Of a DNA stretch of 42,559 nt, positions 1-9,155 are shown one piece after another (position 1 is the first letter of the stretch; the number at the start of each line of letters is the position of its first letter). The notes under the pieces were generated by a model. The model did no database searches, was not told the DNA's origin, and saw only the letters and a program-made list of their open reading frames with translations. The DNA comes from a bacterium (lineage in GTDB: Bacteria; Patescibacteriota; 4484-211; GCA-002791395): NCBI GenBank assembly GCA_027002475.1, contig JALWZS010000039.1, forward strand, positions 1 through 42,559, written 5' to 3'. The translations under genes and the position numbers were made by a program.

Positions 1-1
1 G

Positions 2-262
2 AACAAGCCTAAAAAGATAAGAGAAGGAACCGTAAGATACGAGGTCGAAAAGGTGCGCCTTTCTATTGTCCGAATCTTGCTACACGCAATAAAAGATAGG
101 ATTATCACCCGCAACGAGTTGCGTCAAATAGCAAAAGACGTTTTAGAAATAACAGATACTGTTTCAAAACATGCTCAAATCGATGAAGCATTAGCGCAGC
201 TAGCGAAAAAGTATCCCCTGCTTATGGGAGTAAAAGTTGAAAGAGCAACAAATAAAAAATGA
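2..262 (+). CDS. Small helical protein, 5' end cut by window edge (tandem paralogue 1)
   Basis: The frame is open from base 2 with no stop upstream, so the gene starts outside the window. A GTG at 53 could be a start, but the residues before it (REGTVRYEVEK) match the N-terminus of the next protein (EKGTLRYEIER), so they are coding. The product is short, charged and predicted helical, with no membrane segment. It matches the next gene along its whole length, including ELRQIAKDVL versus DLQIIARDVL and LAKKYPLL versus LAKKYPVL, so the two are a tandem duplication. Its TGA overlaps the next ATG (ATGA), which suggests translational coupling. I do not recognise the family. Confidence 0.75.
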   Translation, partial: NKPKKIREGTVRYEVEKVRLSIVRILLHAIKDRIITRNELRQIAKDVLEITDTVSKHAQIDEALAQLAKKYPLLMGVKVERATNKK

Positions 263-612
263 TAGAGAAAGGAACTCTACGATACGAAATAGAAAGAATA
301 AGACTTTATATTACACAGGCACTACTAGATCGTGTGCAAGGGAAAGAGATATCGCGTGAGGATCTGCAGATAATAGCTAGAGATGTTTTGGACATGACCA
401 ATAAGATTACAGATAAGTCTCAAATAGACTCGGTTCTAGATAGTCTTGCTAAAAAGTACCCTGTTCTTGAGCCCGCGCTTGTTAAACAGCTTTCATATGA
501 AGAGGATCAACTAAGGGCTGCAGCTGCAAGTAAAGTGACAGAGCTATTAAAGCAAGGTAAGATAGAGGAAGCGGGCATGCTAGCCCATAAATATAACGAG
601 CAAAGGATATGA
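259..612 (+). CDS. Small helical protein (tandem paralogue 2)
   Basis: A 117-residue soluble, helix-rich protein with no signal peptide. Residues 1-75 repeat the preceding protein, and a 40-residue charged C-terminal extension (about 76-117) is unique to this copy. It overlaps the gene before and the gene after by ATGA, so the cluster is probably one translationally coupled operon. I do not recognise the family. The context suggests that it works with the two large coiled-coil proteins that follow, perhaps as small subunits of one assembly; that is inference from gene order only. Confidence 0.8.
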   Translation: MIEKGTLRYEIERIRLYITQALLDRVQGKEISREDLQIIARDVLDMTNKITDKSQIDSVLDSLAKKYPVLEPALVKQLSYEEDQLRAAAASKVTELLKQGKIEEAGMLAHKYNEQRI

Positions 613-2357
613 CTGCCCAGGCAGAATTACTTCAACAAATACCGGCTAAAGAATCCGGGGGGGAAGTACAGGCAACACCAGAAGCGATATTAGATTCAGA
701 GACCCAGCAGCAGCTTGACGCTACGCTCAATGAAATATTTGGTGGAGTTTCCGGGGAAGTTCCGGAACAGCAAATATTACAGGAAGGTAAGGCTACGGAG
801 GTAATAGATGCACTAGCGCGGCTTGAGGCTTTTGATACAGCAGGAGAACCACAGGACGTTTCTAAGACTGAAGCAGCTACAACAAGCGGTGAATCTGCAA
901 TTGAACAAGAAGGTGAAGCAGTAGAATCGCAAGCCCCTGAAACCGAGATTCAATTTATGGCAGAAACGTTGCCTGAACTTTACGAACAGATAGACTCTGC
1001 TCTTGGGAGTACTGGAGTTCTTAAAGGAACACAGAAAGAATACACTGCTGCAGAGTTAAAGCAGTTGATTGCAGAAGTTCATGATGATCCATCAAGGATA
1101 CGAGAGATAACAAGAGCTGGCGGACTAAGGTCTCAGGTTCGCAGGATTTTAAGGACTGAATTAGCGTTAGAGGGGAAGGAAATCCCTGGCGCTCTTAAAA
1201 CAGAATCAGAATTAGCGCAGGAGTCTAATCAACCGGTGGAAGGTTCGGGTAAAGAACAAGAACCTTCCAATCAAGAGTTGTTAACACCGGAGCAACAAAG
1301 GATAGCTGATGCAATAAAGTCTAGGGATGAAATAAAGGTGGCATTAGGGGAAATAGATAGTGATGATGCTCGTGAATATTTACATGATATCGATGCAGGC
1401 GAACTAACTTCTGCACACGTCGAGGCTGTTAGGGATGTTTTCCGCATAGAAGTGGCCAATATCCAAGCCGCAATAGCCGAGAAAAAGAGAAGTATAGAGC
1501 TGATTAACTTAGATATTAGTGAAGCTAGTGTCCCTGCTACTGCTGAAAATACAATGGCCGGAAAAAGTCCTGAAGAACGAGCTAAGTTGCATAAAGAAAA
1601 TATAGCTAGAGAGAAGCAGATAAATGCTTTGAGGCAAAAGCGAGAAAAGATTGAGACCGAAATTGCAGATCTAGAGCAGCGCATCTCGAAATTGAATCAG
1701 TTAATAAATGACGCTGGAGCGATAGAGGTGCTAAGAAACATGGATCCTCAGGAGGTTGCTAAAGTAGAAGAGCTCTTGGTTGAGGAAGAGATGCAGAAGG
1801 CTCAGGGTGAGAAAACAGGAGAGGAGCTAACGGAAGCTCAGCAAGAAGCTACAGAAGGAGTTGAGCAAACACAACGCGAAAAGCTATTCGCGGAGGCAAA
1901 AAACATTGAAAACTTTACTCTAGATGAGTTAAAGGCTGAGAGAGCTCGAGCGGAGACAATGATTAGAATCACCGAGGGATCTATTGCACTTATGAAAATG
2001 ACTGTTAAAGCTTTGGAGATGGCGAGCTCGTCTGTTGATGATGAGGCAAAGGTTGGGCTCGAAAAGGGTATAGAAAGAATAAACGCAGGAATAGACTTAT
2101 TAACCGAAATTGTGGAAGAAGCCAAGGACTACCTAGATGTTGTTAATGGTGAAATAAACAGGCGGGAAAATGCCTTAAAGGAGGGGGAAAAGAAGTTAGA
2201 TATCCCCGCCGCGTTAAATGAAATGGTTGATCGTTACCCTGGACTGATGGATATTTTAGAGCAGAGGGTTCAAGAAGGGAGGAAGCCACAAACTTTCCTT
2301 GAATGGCTATCATTAATTTTTGAATCGTTCTTAGCTCAGTCGTCTAAGGAAGACTAA
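609..2357 (+). CDS. Large acidic coiled-coil protein (paralogue A)
   Basis: A 582-residue protein of unknown family. Residues 1-115 are acidic, low in hydrophobic residues and probably disordered. Residues about 121-187 form a compact module containing YTAAELKQLI, ITRAGGLR and VRRILRTELA. The rest is dominated by coiled coil (about 285-375 and 425-530). No signal peptide or clear transmembrane segment is seen; the last 20 residues are hydrophobic but too short to be sure. The 121-187 module and the C-terminal helical part (ending GEINRREN) recur in the next protein, so the two are diverged paralogues. Start is the ATG in the ATGA overlap with the upstream gene. Confidence 0.8.
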   Translation: MTAQAELLQQIPAKESGGEVQATPEAILDSETQQQLDATLNEIFGGVSGEVPEQQILQEGKATEVIDALARLEAFDTAGEPQDVSKTEAATTSGESAIEQEGEAVESQAPETEIQFMAETLPELYEQIDSALGSTGVLKGTQKEYTAAELKQLIAEVHDDPSRIREITRAGGLRSQVRRILRTELALEGKEIPGALKTESELAQESNQPVEGSGKEQEPSNQELLTPEQQRIADAIKSRDEIKVALGEIDSDDAREYLHDIDAGELTSAHVEAVRDVFRIEVANIQAAIAEKKRSIELINLDISEASVPATAENTMAGKSPEERAKLHKENIAREKQINALRQKREKIETEIADLEQRISKLNQLINDAGAIEVLRNMDPQEVAKVEELLVEEEMQKAQGEKTGEELTEAQQEATEGVEQTQREKLFAEAKNIENFTLDELKAERARAETMIRITEGSIALMKMTVKALEMASSSVDDEAKVGLEKGIERINAGIDLLTEIVEEAKDYLDVVNGEINRRENALKEGEKKLDIPAALNEMVDRYPGLMDILEQRVQEGRKPQTFLEWLSLIFESFLAQSSKED

Positions 2358-2362
2358 TAGTT

Positions 2363-3505
2363 GTGATTATGGCTAAAGAAGGTTTGTCTCAGGAACAAAG
2401 AAAATATGCGCTTGCTGGGGGAACTAACGCTCCGGAGAGGATCTCGCAGGTAAGTAATGAAAGCTTTTTCATAGGGGCATATTCGTGGGATGAGTTGTAT
2501 CGTAGGCTTGTTACATATGAAGCTCATCAGGGCATGCTTGAGGGCTCAAAGATGTTGTACTCCGCGGAGGATTTAAAAGAAATAATAGATCTTGTTCGAC
2601 AAGGTCGTCTTCCATTAACTTATGTAACACGCACCGGTGGGCTTAGGGCGGTTGTTGGAGAGCTCTTGGCTAAAGAAAGAGCAACACGTATGGCAGAAAC
2701 TATTGTCAATACGGATGCAAAAGGACGTCCAGCAAAGGATAAATCTGCAGAACCGTTTGCTTGGGTGCATGGAGATCCTCTCGATGGTTTCTCATGGGTA
2801 ACAGCTGGAGAGGTCGGCAATCCTGACCAAGTAATTGATAGTTTAGTCAGTGAGCGCTTAGCGAATATCGAAAAAGAGTTGAATACACTGAAGGGGCAAC
2901 TTAATAAAAAACAAGAGCAGTTAAGGGTTTTAGAGGAAAAATTAAGGTCGGAGGGAATAAAGTTCCATGAAAATAACCACTGGTTAGAGCTAAGTGCACA
3001 GATAACTATTCTTGAGTTGCAGGTTTTTGGACTAGAGAAAGAGTTAAACGCTGCGGGAGAGGGAGCGCCCACAGGTGAAAGTTATTTATACGAGGAATCC
3101 GCGTTTGAGTTTACTAGGGTTGAGACTCTTATCGATTTAGCTAAAAGGGTTGAAAACCTGGACTCGAAGAAACTTCGCTCAATTGTGCATGAGCTAACGT
3201 GGAATTTGATTTTACTAAGTGAGGCTTTAGCTCAAATACAGATGGAGTTAACTCAATTTCAGCAAAAAGGGAATGGAAAGCTTGTTGAAAGACTACAGCA
3301 AGACGTACAAAAGTTAAAGGATGTTATTGAACAGGTTAATACAGCTGTTTGGAAGGTACATAATGAAATTGCACGTAGAGATCAGCTCGCGCTTGGTGGG
3401 ATTGAACAGAGTGCATCTAGTGCGAAAAAGGGCGATGGAGAACGTACTGCCTCAAGGTTTCGTAGGGTTTTACTAGAAAAGGTTGGCGAATTGTTTAGCC
3501 TCTAA
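2363..3505 (+). CDS. Coiled-coil protein (paralogue B)
   Basis: A 380-residue paralogue of the preceding protein. Residues about 41-108 carry the shared module (YSAEDLKEII, VTRTGGLR, LLAKERA). A coiled coil follows at about 160-235, then a C-terminal helical domain (about 245-345) ending HNEIARRDQ, which aligns with GEINRREN in the upstream protein. The GTG at 2363 lies 9 nt after an AAGGAAGA ribosome site; an ATG two codons later is the alternative start. It follows the upstream stop by 5 nt. The family is unknown; no membrane segment is visible, and no catalytic motif can be recognised. Confidence 0.8.
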   Translation: MIMAKEGLSQEQRKYALAGGTNAPERISQVSNESFFIGAYSWDELYRRLVTYEAHQGMLEGSKMLYSAEDLKEIIDLVRQGRLPLTYVTRTGGLRAVVGELLAKERATRMAETIVNTDAKGRPAKDKSAEPFAWVHGDPLDGFSWVTAGEVGNPDQVIDSLVSERLANIEKELNTLKGQLNKKQEQLRVLEEKLRSEGIKFHENNHWLELSAQITILELQVFGLEKELNAAGEGAPTGESYLYEESAFEFTRVETLIDLAKRVENLDSKKLRSIVHELTWNLILLSEALAQIQMELTQFQQKGNGKLVERLQQDVQKLKDVIEQVNTAVWKVHNEIARRDQLALGGIEQSASSAKKGDGERTASRFRRVLLEKVGELFSL

Positions 3506-3588
3506 ATTAAAAGAGGCTGTGGGGTTTCTTGTGTTAGTTCTTTTTTAGTCTTGCAGTCTCATGTTTTGTTAGCTAGAATAATTAGGTA

Positions 3589-4524
3589 ATGATTTTAGGT
3601 ACCACAAATTCAGCACAGGCATTTATTCGTGGAATTGTTGGGATTGTCGTCTTTATTTTCCTATCGTTGCTTTTATTTCCTTTGATTATGATGATGTTGC
3701 CTACTGGGATGTGGATGTTTGCTTTAAGTTTTGTGCTTGTATTTAATGTTTGGCTTGCTGCAGTTGTAGCAAAAATGTTTTATGTTTTACCTGAATGGGA
3801 AAGGTTAGTGCTTTTGAGATTGGGGCATTTTGTGGGGGTTAAAGGTCCTGGTCTTTTTGTAATTCCGCCTTTTATTTATTCTGTTGCGAACATTGTAGAT
3901 ATTCGTGTTGTCACAAGACAAGTAGAAGCAACTGCGACCCTGACAAAAGATAACGTACCAACTAAGGTTACCGCTGCATTGGAGTTTGAGATAGAGGATG
4001 CACAAAAGGCTGTGCTTAAAGTGCAAAATTACTTAGCAACCATTACTTGGATTTCTACAGAGGCATTAAAAAACACAATTGGCAGCTTAGACTTAAAAGA
4101 ACTACTTAGCAACAGAGACCAAATAGCACAAGCCCTTCAAGCCCAAATAGACGAGGCAGCATCAGCATATGGAATTAATGTTCGGGCTGTTCGAATTACA
4201 GATATTGATACTCCTCCGACATTAGTCGAAGAGCTAGCTGTTATCGCAAGGGCGCGTCGAGCTGCTCAGGCTAAGCAGATTCAAGCCCAGGCAGAGGTCG
4301 AGGTCGCTCAAAAGATGGCAGAAGCGAGTGGGATCCTAAAAGGACAAGAAGGCGCGTTTCGTTTAAGAGAAATTCAAAATATTTCTGAGATTGCTAAAGA
4401 AGAATCCTCAATGATTATAATTTACCCATATGAATCTTCTGCTGGAGCAGATATTGCTCATTCAGCAGTACCCATTGCTGCTTCTAAGGCACAGGATCGG
4501 AAACGTTTTAACATTAAGAAGTAA
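3589..4524 (+). CDS. SPFH/Band 7 stomatin-like membrane protein (slipin type)
   Basis: A 311-residue protein with two N-terminal hydrophobic segments (about 13-35 and 43-63), then a Band 7 domain. The domain starts at VLPEWERLVLLRLGHF and includes GPGLFVIPPF, VDIRV, TKDNVPT and the basic ARARRAAQAK helix that leads into the oligomerisation coiled coil. This is the arrangement of prokaryotic slipins, which form large ring or cage assemblies on the membrane and often work with NfeD-type partners; no NfeD gene is seen next to it. The ATG at 3589 has a TAGAAT hexamer 9 nt upstream. The prenyl synthase gene begins 25 nt after its stop, so they may be cotranscribed. Confidence 0.92.
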   Translation: MILGTTNSAQAFIRGIVGIVVFIFLSLLLFPLIMMMLPTGMWMFALSFVLVFNVWLAAVVAKMFYVLPEWERLVLLRLGHFVGVKGPGLFVIPPFIYSVANIVDIRVVTRQVEATATLTKDNVPTKVTAALEFEIEDAQKAVLKVQNYLATITWISTEALKNTIGSLDLKELLSNRDQIAQALQAQIDEAASAYGINVRAVRITDIDTPPTLVEELAVIARARRAAQAKQIQAQAEVEVAQKMAEASGILKGQEGAFRLREIQNISEIAKEESSMIIIYPYESSAGADIAHSAVPIAASKAQDRKRFNIKK

Positions 4525-4549
4525 GCTAAGCGGCTTGTATAATAACTTT

Positions 4550-5629
4550 GTGAAAGAAGAGATTGCTAAAGAGTATTTAACTGAATACGCAAATTCCACG
4601 AAAGATATCTTCCTTGCCTTTTTAAAGGAGCAAAACCAAAAGTACTCTCAGATTGATCCACTAGTGGATCTAATTTTTAACCGATTCGCTAAATTAGCGG
4701 CTAAGGGAAAGCGGTTCAGGGGAGCACTCACCCAGTTGGGTTATGAGTTGGGGGGAGGCGAGGATATTGATGCGATAAGGGATGTAAGTATCTTTATAGA
4801 GCTACTTCATGCAGGGCTTCTTGTTCACGATGATGTCATGGACAGGGATGAATTCCGTAGAGGTCTTCCCACAATGCATAAACAATTCAAGCTTGACGCT
4901 ATAAATGCAGGGCTAGATGAAAGTAATGCTAGTCACTATGGGGAGTCAATGGCAATAGATGTTGGAGATCTCGCGTTTTATTTGTCGTGGGACTCCTTGA
5001 TGCAAAGTAACTTTAGTGATTCAGTGAAGATAGCGGTGGCAAGGCACTATAGTGAGTATGTAATTAGAACAGCTTTCGGGCAAGCGCTTGATGTAACTGC
5101 GAATTTGCGAAACGATGTAGCTGCCGATCTTGCAAATAAAATTTTACAGTTAAAAACTGCAGAATACACAGGTGTTATGCCTCTTGTTATTGGTGCGGTT
5201 TTGGCGGGAAAGTATGATGACGAGTTTTTGCAGTTGTTACGTCAGTATGGTTTGGCGCTAGGTTGGGTGTTTCAAGTTCAAGATGATATTTTGGGATTGT
5301 TTGGAGACGAGCAAGCTTTAGGAAAGCCCGTTGGTTCTGATTTAGAAGAAGGCAAGATGACGCTTTTAATGTTGAAGTTCTTTGAAGTGGCAAGAGATGA
5401 AGATAAAAAGATTGTACAGTCAATTCTTGGAAAAAGTCCTGTGACTAGAAGCGAGGTAAATAAGGTTCGAGAACTAATTAAAAAATCTGGTGTATATGAT
5501 TTGGTGGTCAAAATGGGTAAGGAACAAACCACTAAAGCATTGCAGTTAATACCACAAATTACAAGGAATAAGAGGTTGCAAGACATACTTGAGGGGATGT
5601 TACAGTTTGTTTTTAATCGAATTAACTAG
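4550..5629 (+). CDS. Trans-isoprenyl (polyprenyl) diphosphate synthase
   Basis: Condenses isopentenyl diphosphate onto an allylic diphosphate to make prenyl diphosphates for lipid carriers or quinones. The first aspartate-rich motif is HDDVMDRDEFRRG (DDxxD plus the following arginines), and the second is FQVQDDILGLFGD (DDxxD). GKRFRGAL near the N-terminus supplies the conserved substrate-binding basic residues. At about 359 residues, length is normal for the family. The frame extends upstream into the SPFH gene, but the GTG at 4550, just after that gene's stop, is the sensible start because the longer form adds unrelated residues. Chain length cannot be read with confidence from the residues before the first motif. 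Confidence 0.92.
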   Translation: MKEEIAKEYLTEYANSTKDIFLAFLKEQNQKYSQIDPLVDLIFNRFAKLAAKGKRFRGALTQLGYELGGGEDIDAIRDVSIFIELLHAGLLVHDDVMDRDEFRRGLPTMHKQFKLDAINAGLDESNASHYGESMAIDVGDLAFYLSWDSLMQSNFSDSVKIAVARHYSEYVIRTAFGQALDVTANLRNDVAADLANKILQLKTAEYTGVMPLVIGAVLAGKYDDEFLQLLRQYGLALGWVFQVQDDILGLFGDEQALGKPVGSDLEEGKMTLLMLKFFEVARDEDKKIVQSILGKSPVTRSEVNKVRELIKKSGVYDLVVKMGKEQTTKALQLIPQITRNKRLQDILEGMLQFVFNRIN

Positions 5630-5647
5630 GGACTTGGTATTAAAGCA

Positions 5648-5683
5648 TTTACATTTTTCTGAAATTTATATATTCTTATTATT
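5648..5683 (+). promoter_or_regulatory. Promoter of protease-cohesin unit, apparently leaderless
   Basis: TTTACA (5648-5653), a 17-bp spacer and TATTCT (5671-5676), ending 7 nt before the GTG start at 5684. No Shine-Dalgarno sequence lies between, so transcription would begin at or next to the start codon. Seen directly; promoter activity is inferred. Confidence 0.5.
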
Positions 5684-8506
5684 GTGAGAGTCCGCAAACA
5701 TATATCATTAGTTCTTTTCTTGTTCGCGACAATTCTTCTTTTAGGGAGTCTGGTTTCAACTGAGCCTAGTTTAGGAAAAACAAATAACAAAGGAGTACTT
5801 CCAATGCCGTCCGTCGGAGGAATTAAATTTGCGCCAAACTCTTCGGACTTAAAAGATGCAATTGATGAGTACAGGAGAACGCACCAGGTAAAGTATCCTG
5901 AAGAAGAGAAGGTTTCGGTCTCATTGCGCAGCTATATTCGAGAGGATTTAGATAAAAAGAGCGTTTTGTCTGGCGTTGGGCGCTTTTTTAAACGAATTGG
6001 ACAAGGTGTCATTGATACTGTTAGGGCTGTTATAGATAGTAGAGCCGTACCAAGCGAGTCCGTTTTTGTTGATATTAGTTACAAGGAAGGATCCGATACT
6101 ACTCCAATAGCCAAGTATTTAACTAAAGTAATAAACCATAATACGAAAGTCAATGTAATTTATGCATATGTCAGGACATATGACTTAGCGGCATTGTCCC
6201 AATTGGGCAACGTAACCACAATAAGAGAACACGTAAATCCTGTTATATGGAGTGGTTCCGTTACGACAGAAGGAGATACAATTCTTAGAACGTATGACGC
6301 AAGACAGGATGTAACGTCTGGTGGCTATGCTCAAGATGGTACCGGCATGAAAATTGGTGTAATTTCAGATGGCGTAGATAGCCTTACCGATTCTGTGAAT
6401 AGTGGGGATCTTCCAAGCAACGTCACGGTGCTTGATAACTCTTACGGAGGAGACGAAGGGACTGCGATGTTGGAGATAGTATACGACATGGTGCCTGGGG
6501 CACAGCTTTATTTTGCAGCGGGAGCACCGACGGAGCAAGATTTTATGAATGCTGTTGATAGCCTTGTGAGTGCAGGATGTAATGTGATTGTTGATGATAT
6601 TGGGTACATAACACAGCCGTTTTTTGAGGAGACAACAGACTCTATCGCGGCTCATGTTAGAAGTGTGATAGCAAGTAATGACATTATATACGTGTCGGCA
6701 GCAGGAAACTCTGGGCGTGCGCATTACCAAGGAATGTACTACGATGATGCTAGCGCACCGGGTCAGCATGATTTTAGTGAAGGGGACACTACAGATGGTG
6801 GGTCAAATGAGCTTTACTTTCAGGCGGGGGCGGGGCCCGTGTCTGTTGTTCTTGAGTGGGATGATATTTGGGGTGCATCTGGTAATGACTACAACTTATA
6901 CATAGTTGACTTGAGCACAAATAACACCGTTGCTGCGTCGGAGTATGTCCAAAGCGGAGCGGAAACACCCCTTGAGGTAATTCAAACATATCTAACAGAT
7001 GGCCAAGATTACGCAGTCGTGGTAACAAAAGGTTCGACAGCTGCAAGTAAAACTTTAGAGGTCTTTATATATGGTGCAAATCAAACCTACACAAATAATA
7101 TCGTTCCCGATGATGCGATTTTTGGGCACGCAGCTGTTGACACTGCGGTTGCGGTTGCGGCAATTGATCAAGCAGAAACCGGGAACGACAATGTGGAATG
7201 GTTTTCTAGCCGTGGACCGTCCACATTTATAAATCCGTCGCATGTAGTAGACAAACCTGATATTAGTGGCATAGATGGTGTCTTAATTACTGGTGCCGGT
7301 GGGTTTGGTATTTTTGATGGATCTAACTACCGCTTTTACGGTACTAGCGCAGCTGCACCACATGTTGCAGCGCTAATGGCACAGGTTTGGGCTCAGTTTC
7401 CTGGTAAAACTGGTGATGAGGTTAGGGATATTGTGTTGGCACAAACCATTGACGTTGAAACATCAGGGTACGACTACTTGTCAGGGAATGGTCGTGCTGA
7501 TGCAATGAATTCGCTGAATTCTATCGCGGGTACGCCAGTTGCCGATCCACCAGGTGGTACATATTCATCATCGCAAACTGTAACTCTTTCGTCTAGGAAC
7601 GAAACGGAGATTAGGTACACTCTTGACGGTAGTGATCCAACCAGCGGATCGACCCTTTATACCGGACCCATTACGATTGACGCAGATGCGACTCTAAAGG
7701 CATTGGCTTTTGGTACGTATAACTCCGATATTATGACGGAAACCTATGTCATTAACTCAACTACTCCCACTCCCACGCCGACAGGTACATTAACACCAAG
7801 CCCAACACCTACAAACACCCCAACCCCAACCGGAACATTAACACCAAGTCCAACGCCCACAAATACGCCGACACCGACCGTAACCCCTACACCAACATCC
7901 ACTCCTACACCAACGCCCAATGGCACTCCTACTCCTACGCCAAGTCCGACTCCAACTACAATCCCAACACCAACTCCTACGCCAACGCCCGTGGAGTTAG
8001 TTGATCCAGAAAGGGAACCAATCGACACTCCCGAACCAGTAGATTCGACTCAGCCTAACATGGAGGTGCAGTTCGATTTAGAGGTGCTGGGAAGTGATGA
8101 TAATCCAAGTATAAGAGTGGTAGTAATTGACACAGGTGGGAATATTGTAGTTGATTTGCCATTTGTTGGTACTGGAGGAATAACACCTAATAAAGTTCTA
8201 GACGGTCTCGCAGCTGATAGTTATGATGTTTGGGTTAAACCATCGGGATATCTTTCAAGAATGGCTACTAGTGCCCTTGATCTTGGTGAAAATATTGTAA
8301 ACATTCCAGATAGTTTCCTCGCTGGTGATGTCTTTAGTGGTGATGGTAGTTTCGACATAATAAATAGTTTGGATTACTCCGCGTTTGTGTCAGGCTATGG
8401 AACCCCTTCGCAGATATCAGACTTTGATGGAAGTGGAACGGTTAACTCTTTGGACTACAGTATTTTTGTTAGAAATTACGGCTTAGTAGGAGCAACTTAT
8501 GAATAA
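5684..8506 (+). CDS. Secreted subtilase-like peptidase with chitobiase-like, Pro/Thr linker and dockerin-like modules
   Basis: A 940-residue multidomain exoprotein. Residues 1-31 form a signal peptide, followed by a propeptide-like region to about 200. The peptidase domain (about 215-605) has Asp229 in VISDGVD, Asn342 in SAAGNSG and Ser555 in YGTSAAAPH. At the usual catalytic histidine place it reads DEGTAM (Glu258), the Glu-containing variant of some S8/S53-like enzymes. A PPC-like beta domain is inserted at about 375-455. Next come a chitobiase/hexosaminidase C-terminal-like module (about 615-690, [12 protein letters not shown]), a Pro/Thr linker (about 693-770), a beta domain (about 790-875), and a C-terminal dockerin-like repeat pair (about 880-936, [16 protein letters not shown] and [14 protein letters not shown]). 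The stop overlaps the cohesin-like gene by 8 nt. The target of the protease is unknown. Confidence 0.88.
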   Translation: MRVRKHISLVLFLFATILLLGSLVSTEPSLGKTNNKGVLPMPSVGGIKFAPNSSDLKDAIDEYRRTHQVKYPEEEKVSVSLRSYIREDLDKKSVLSGVGRFFKRIGQGVIDTVRAVIDSRAVPSESVFVDISYKEGSDTTPIAKYLTKVINHNTKVNVIYAYVRTYDLAALSQLGNVTTIREHVNPVIWSGSVTTEGDTILRTYDARQDVTSGGYAQDGTGMKIGVISDGVDSLTDSVNSGDLPSNVTVLDNSYGGDEGTAMLEIVYDMVPGAQLYFAAGAPTEQDFMNAVDSLVSAGCNVIVDDIGYITQPFFEETTDSIAAHVRSVIASNDIIYVSAAGNSGRAHYQGMYYDDASAPGQHDFSEGDTTDGGSNELYFQAGAGPVSVVLEWDDIWGASGNDYNLYIVDLSTNNTVAASEYVQSGAETPLEVIQTYLTDGQDYAVVVTKGSTAASKTLEVFIYGANQTYTNNIVPDDAIFGHAAVDTAVAVAAIDQAETGNDNVEWFSSRGPSTFINPSHVVDKPDISGIDGVLITGAGGFGIFDGSNYRFYGTSAAAPHVAALMAQVWAQFPGKTGDEVRDIVLAQTIDVETSGYDYLSGNGRADAMNSLNSIAGTPVADPPGGTYSSSQTVTLSSRNETEIRYTLDGSDPTSGSTLYTGPITIDADATLKALAFGTYNSDIMTETYVINSTTPTPTPTGTLTPSPTPTNTPTPTGTLTPSPTPTNTPTPTVTPTPTSTPTPTPNGTPTPTPSPTPTTIPTPTPTPTPVELVDPEREPIDTPEPVDSTQPNMEVQFDLEVLGSDDNPSIRVVVIDTGGNIVVDLPFVGTGGITPNKVLDGLAADSYDVWVKPSGYLSRMATSALDLGENIVNIPDSFLAGDVFSGDGSFDIINSLDYSAFVSGYGTPSQISDFDGSGTVNSLDYSIFVRNYGLVGATYE
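7781..7876 (+). repeat. Tandem 48-nt repeat in Pro/Thr linker
   Basis: Two consecutive copies encode the same 16-residue unit [16 protein letters not shown] (residues 700-715 and 716-731), followed by further less regular TPTP units to about 7992. It serves as an extended linker between the protease part and the dockerin-like end. Copy number could vary between strains. Confidence 0.85.
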
Positions 8507-9155
8507 GTATTTAAGAAAAACTATACTAGCGTTGACAGTGATTGTGTTGTTGGTGCTGCCCTTAAGGTTTGGAGATATAGTGTCTGCACAGTCTGTTACA
8601 TCTGCAAGGTTGTCGCTTATTCCAGCCCAAGAAGATGCGTTGCTTCCAGGCTCAATACTTACAGTAAGTGTTTTGTTTGAGTCTGGTGGGCATGATGTGG
8701 ATGCGGTAGATGTCGTAATTGCATACGACGCAAATAAAATCGATGTGCAAAACATACATGGAAGTGATTTATTTGCAAGCTACCCGCTTACTTCTGCAGA
8801 AAATGGGACGATTAGGATTTCAGGTCTTGCTGCAATAAACGAACCTGTTAACGGCAATGGCACTTTTGCCACGTTTGATATACACGTGAAGGATGGCGCC
8901 ACAGGCTCTACCAGTTTGGCGGTAATTGATAGTGGTGATACTGGGTCGCATGTAGCAGAGCATGGCACTGCAGCGGATGTTCTAGGAGAGACGGTTGGGG
9001 CTACGTATAATATTGGTGCGGCAAGTCCTAGTGCAACGCCGACTCCTACTCCGATTGTAGACGCATTGCCGAGCACAGGGGTTGTATGGCCAACATACAT
9101 GATTGTGTTTTTGGTATTAATCACCACCACTTTTGGATTTGTGGTCCTGCGTTAA
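8499..9155 (+). CDS. Cohesin-like surface protein with LPSTG sortase anchor
   Basis: A 218-residue protein: signal peptide 1-30 (ending VSAQ), cohesin-like beta domain about 35-172 ([49 protein letters not shown]), short Pro/Thr linker, LPSTG at 190-194, a hydrophobic helix and a terminal Arg. This is the standard layout of a cell-wall anchored cohesin carrier. The gene overlaps the dockerin-bearing protease by 8 nt and has an AGGAG ribosome site 8 nt upstream, so the two proteins are made together. I infer that the cohesin binds the protease's dockerin and a sortase fixes the complex to the surface. The positively charged tail is unusually short. The 3' end overlaps the opposing gene by 39 nt. 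Confidence 0.85.
   Translation: MNKYLRKTILALTVIVLLVLPLRFGDIVSAQSVTSARLSLIPAQEDALLPGSILTVSVLFESGGHDVDAVDVVIAYDANKIDVQNIHGSDLFASYPLTSAENGTIRISGLAAINEPVNGNGTFATFDIHVKDGATGSTSLAVIDSGDTGSHVAEHGTAADVLGETVGATYNIGAASPSATPTPTPIVDALPSTGVVWPTYMIVFLVLITTTFGFVVLR

Noticed and set aside
1271-1684. Minus-strand frame rich in Ser, Ala and Ile inside the coiled-coil gene
   Set aside because: Shadow of a plus-strand gene with regular codon bias; no start signal and no domain.
4430-4549. Upstream extension of the prenyl synthase frame
   Set aside because: It overlaps the SPFH gene in another frame and adds residues without family similarity; the GTG at 4550 is preferred.
7744-8028. Minus-strand frame of repeated Val-Gly units
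   Set aside because: It is the antisense shadow of the Pro/Thr linker of the protease gene; the composition follows from the repeat.
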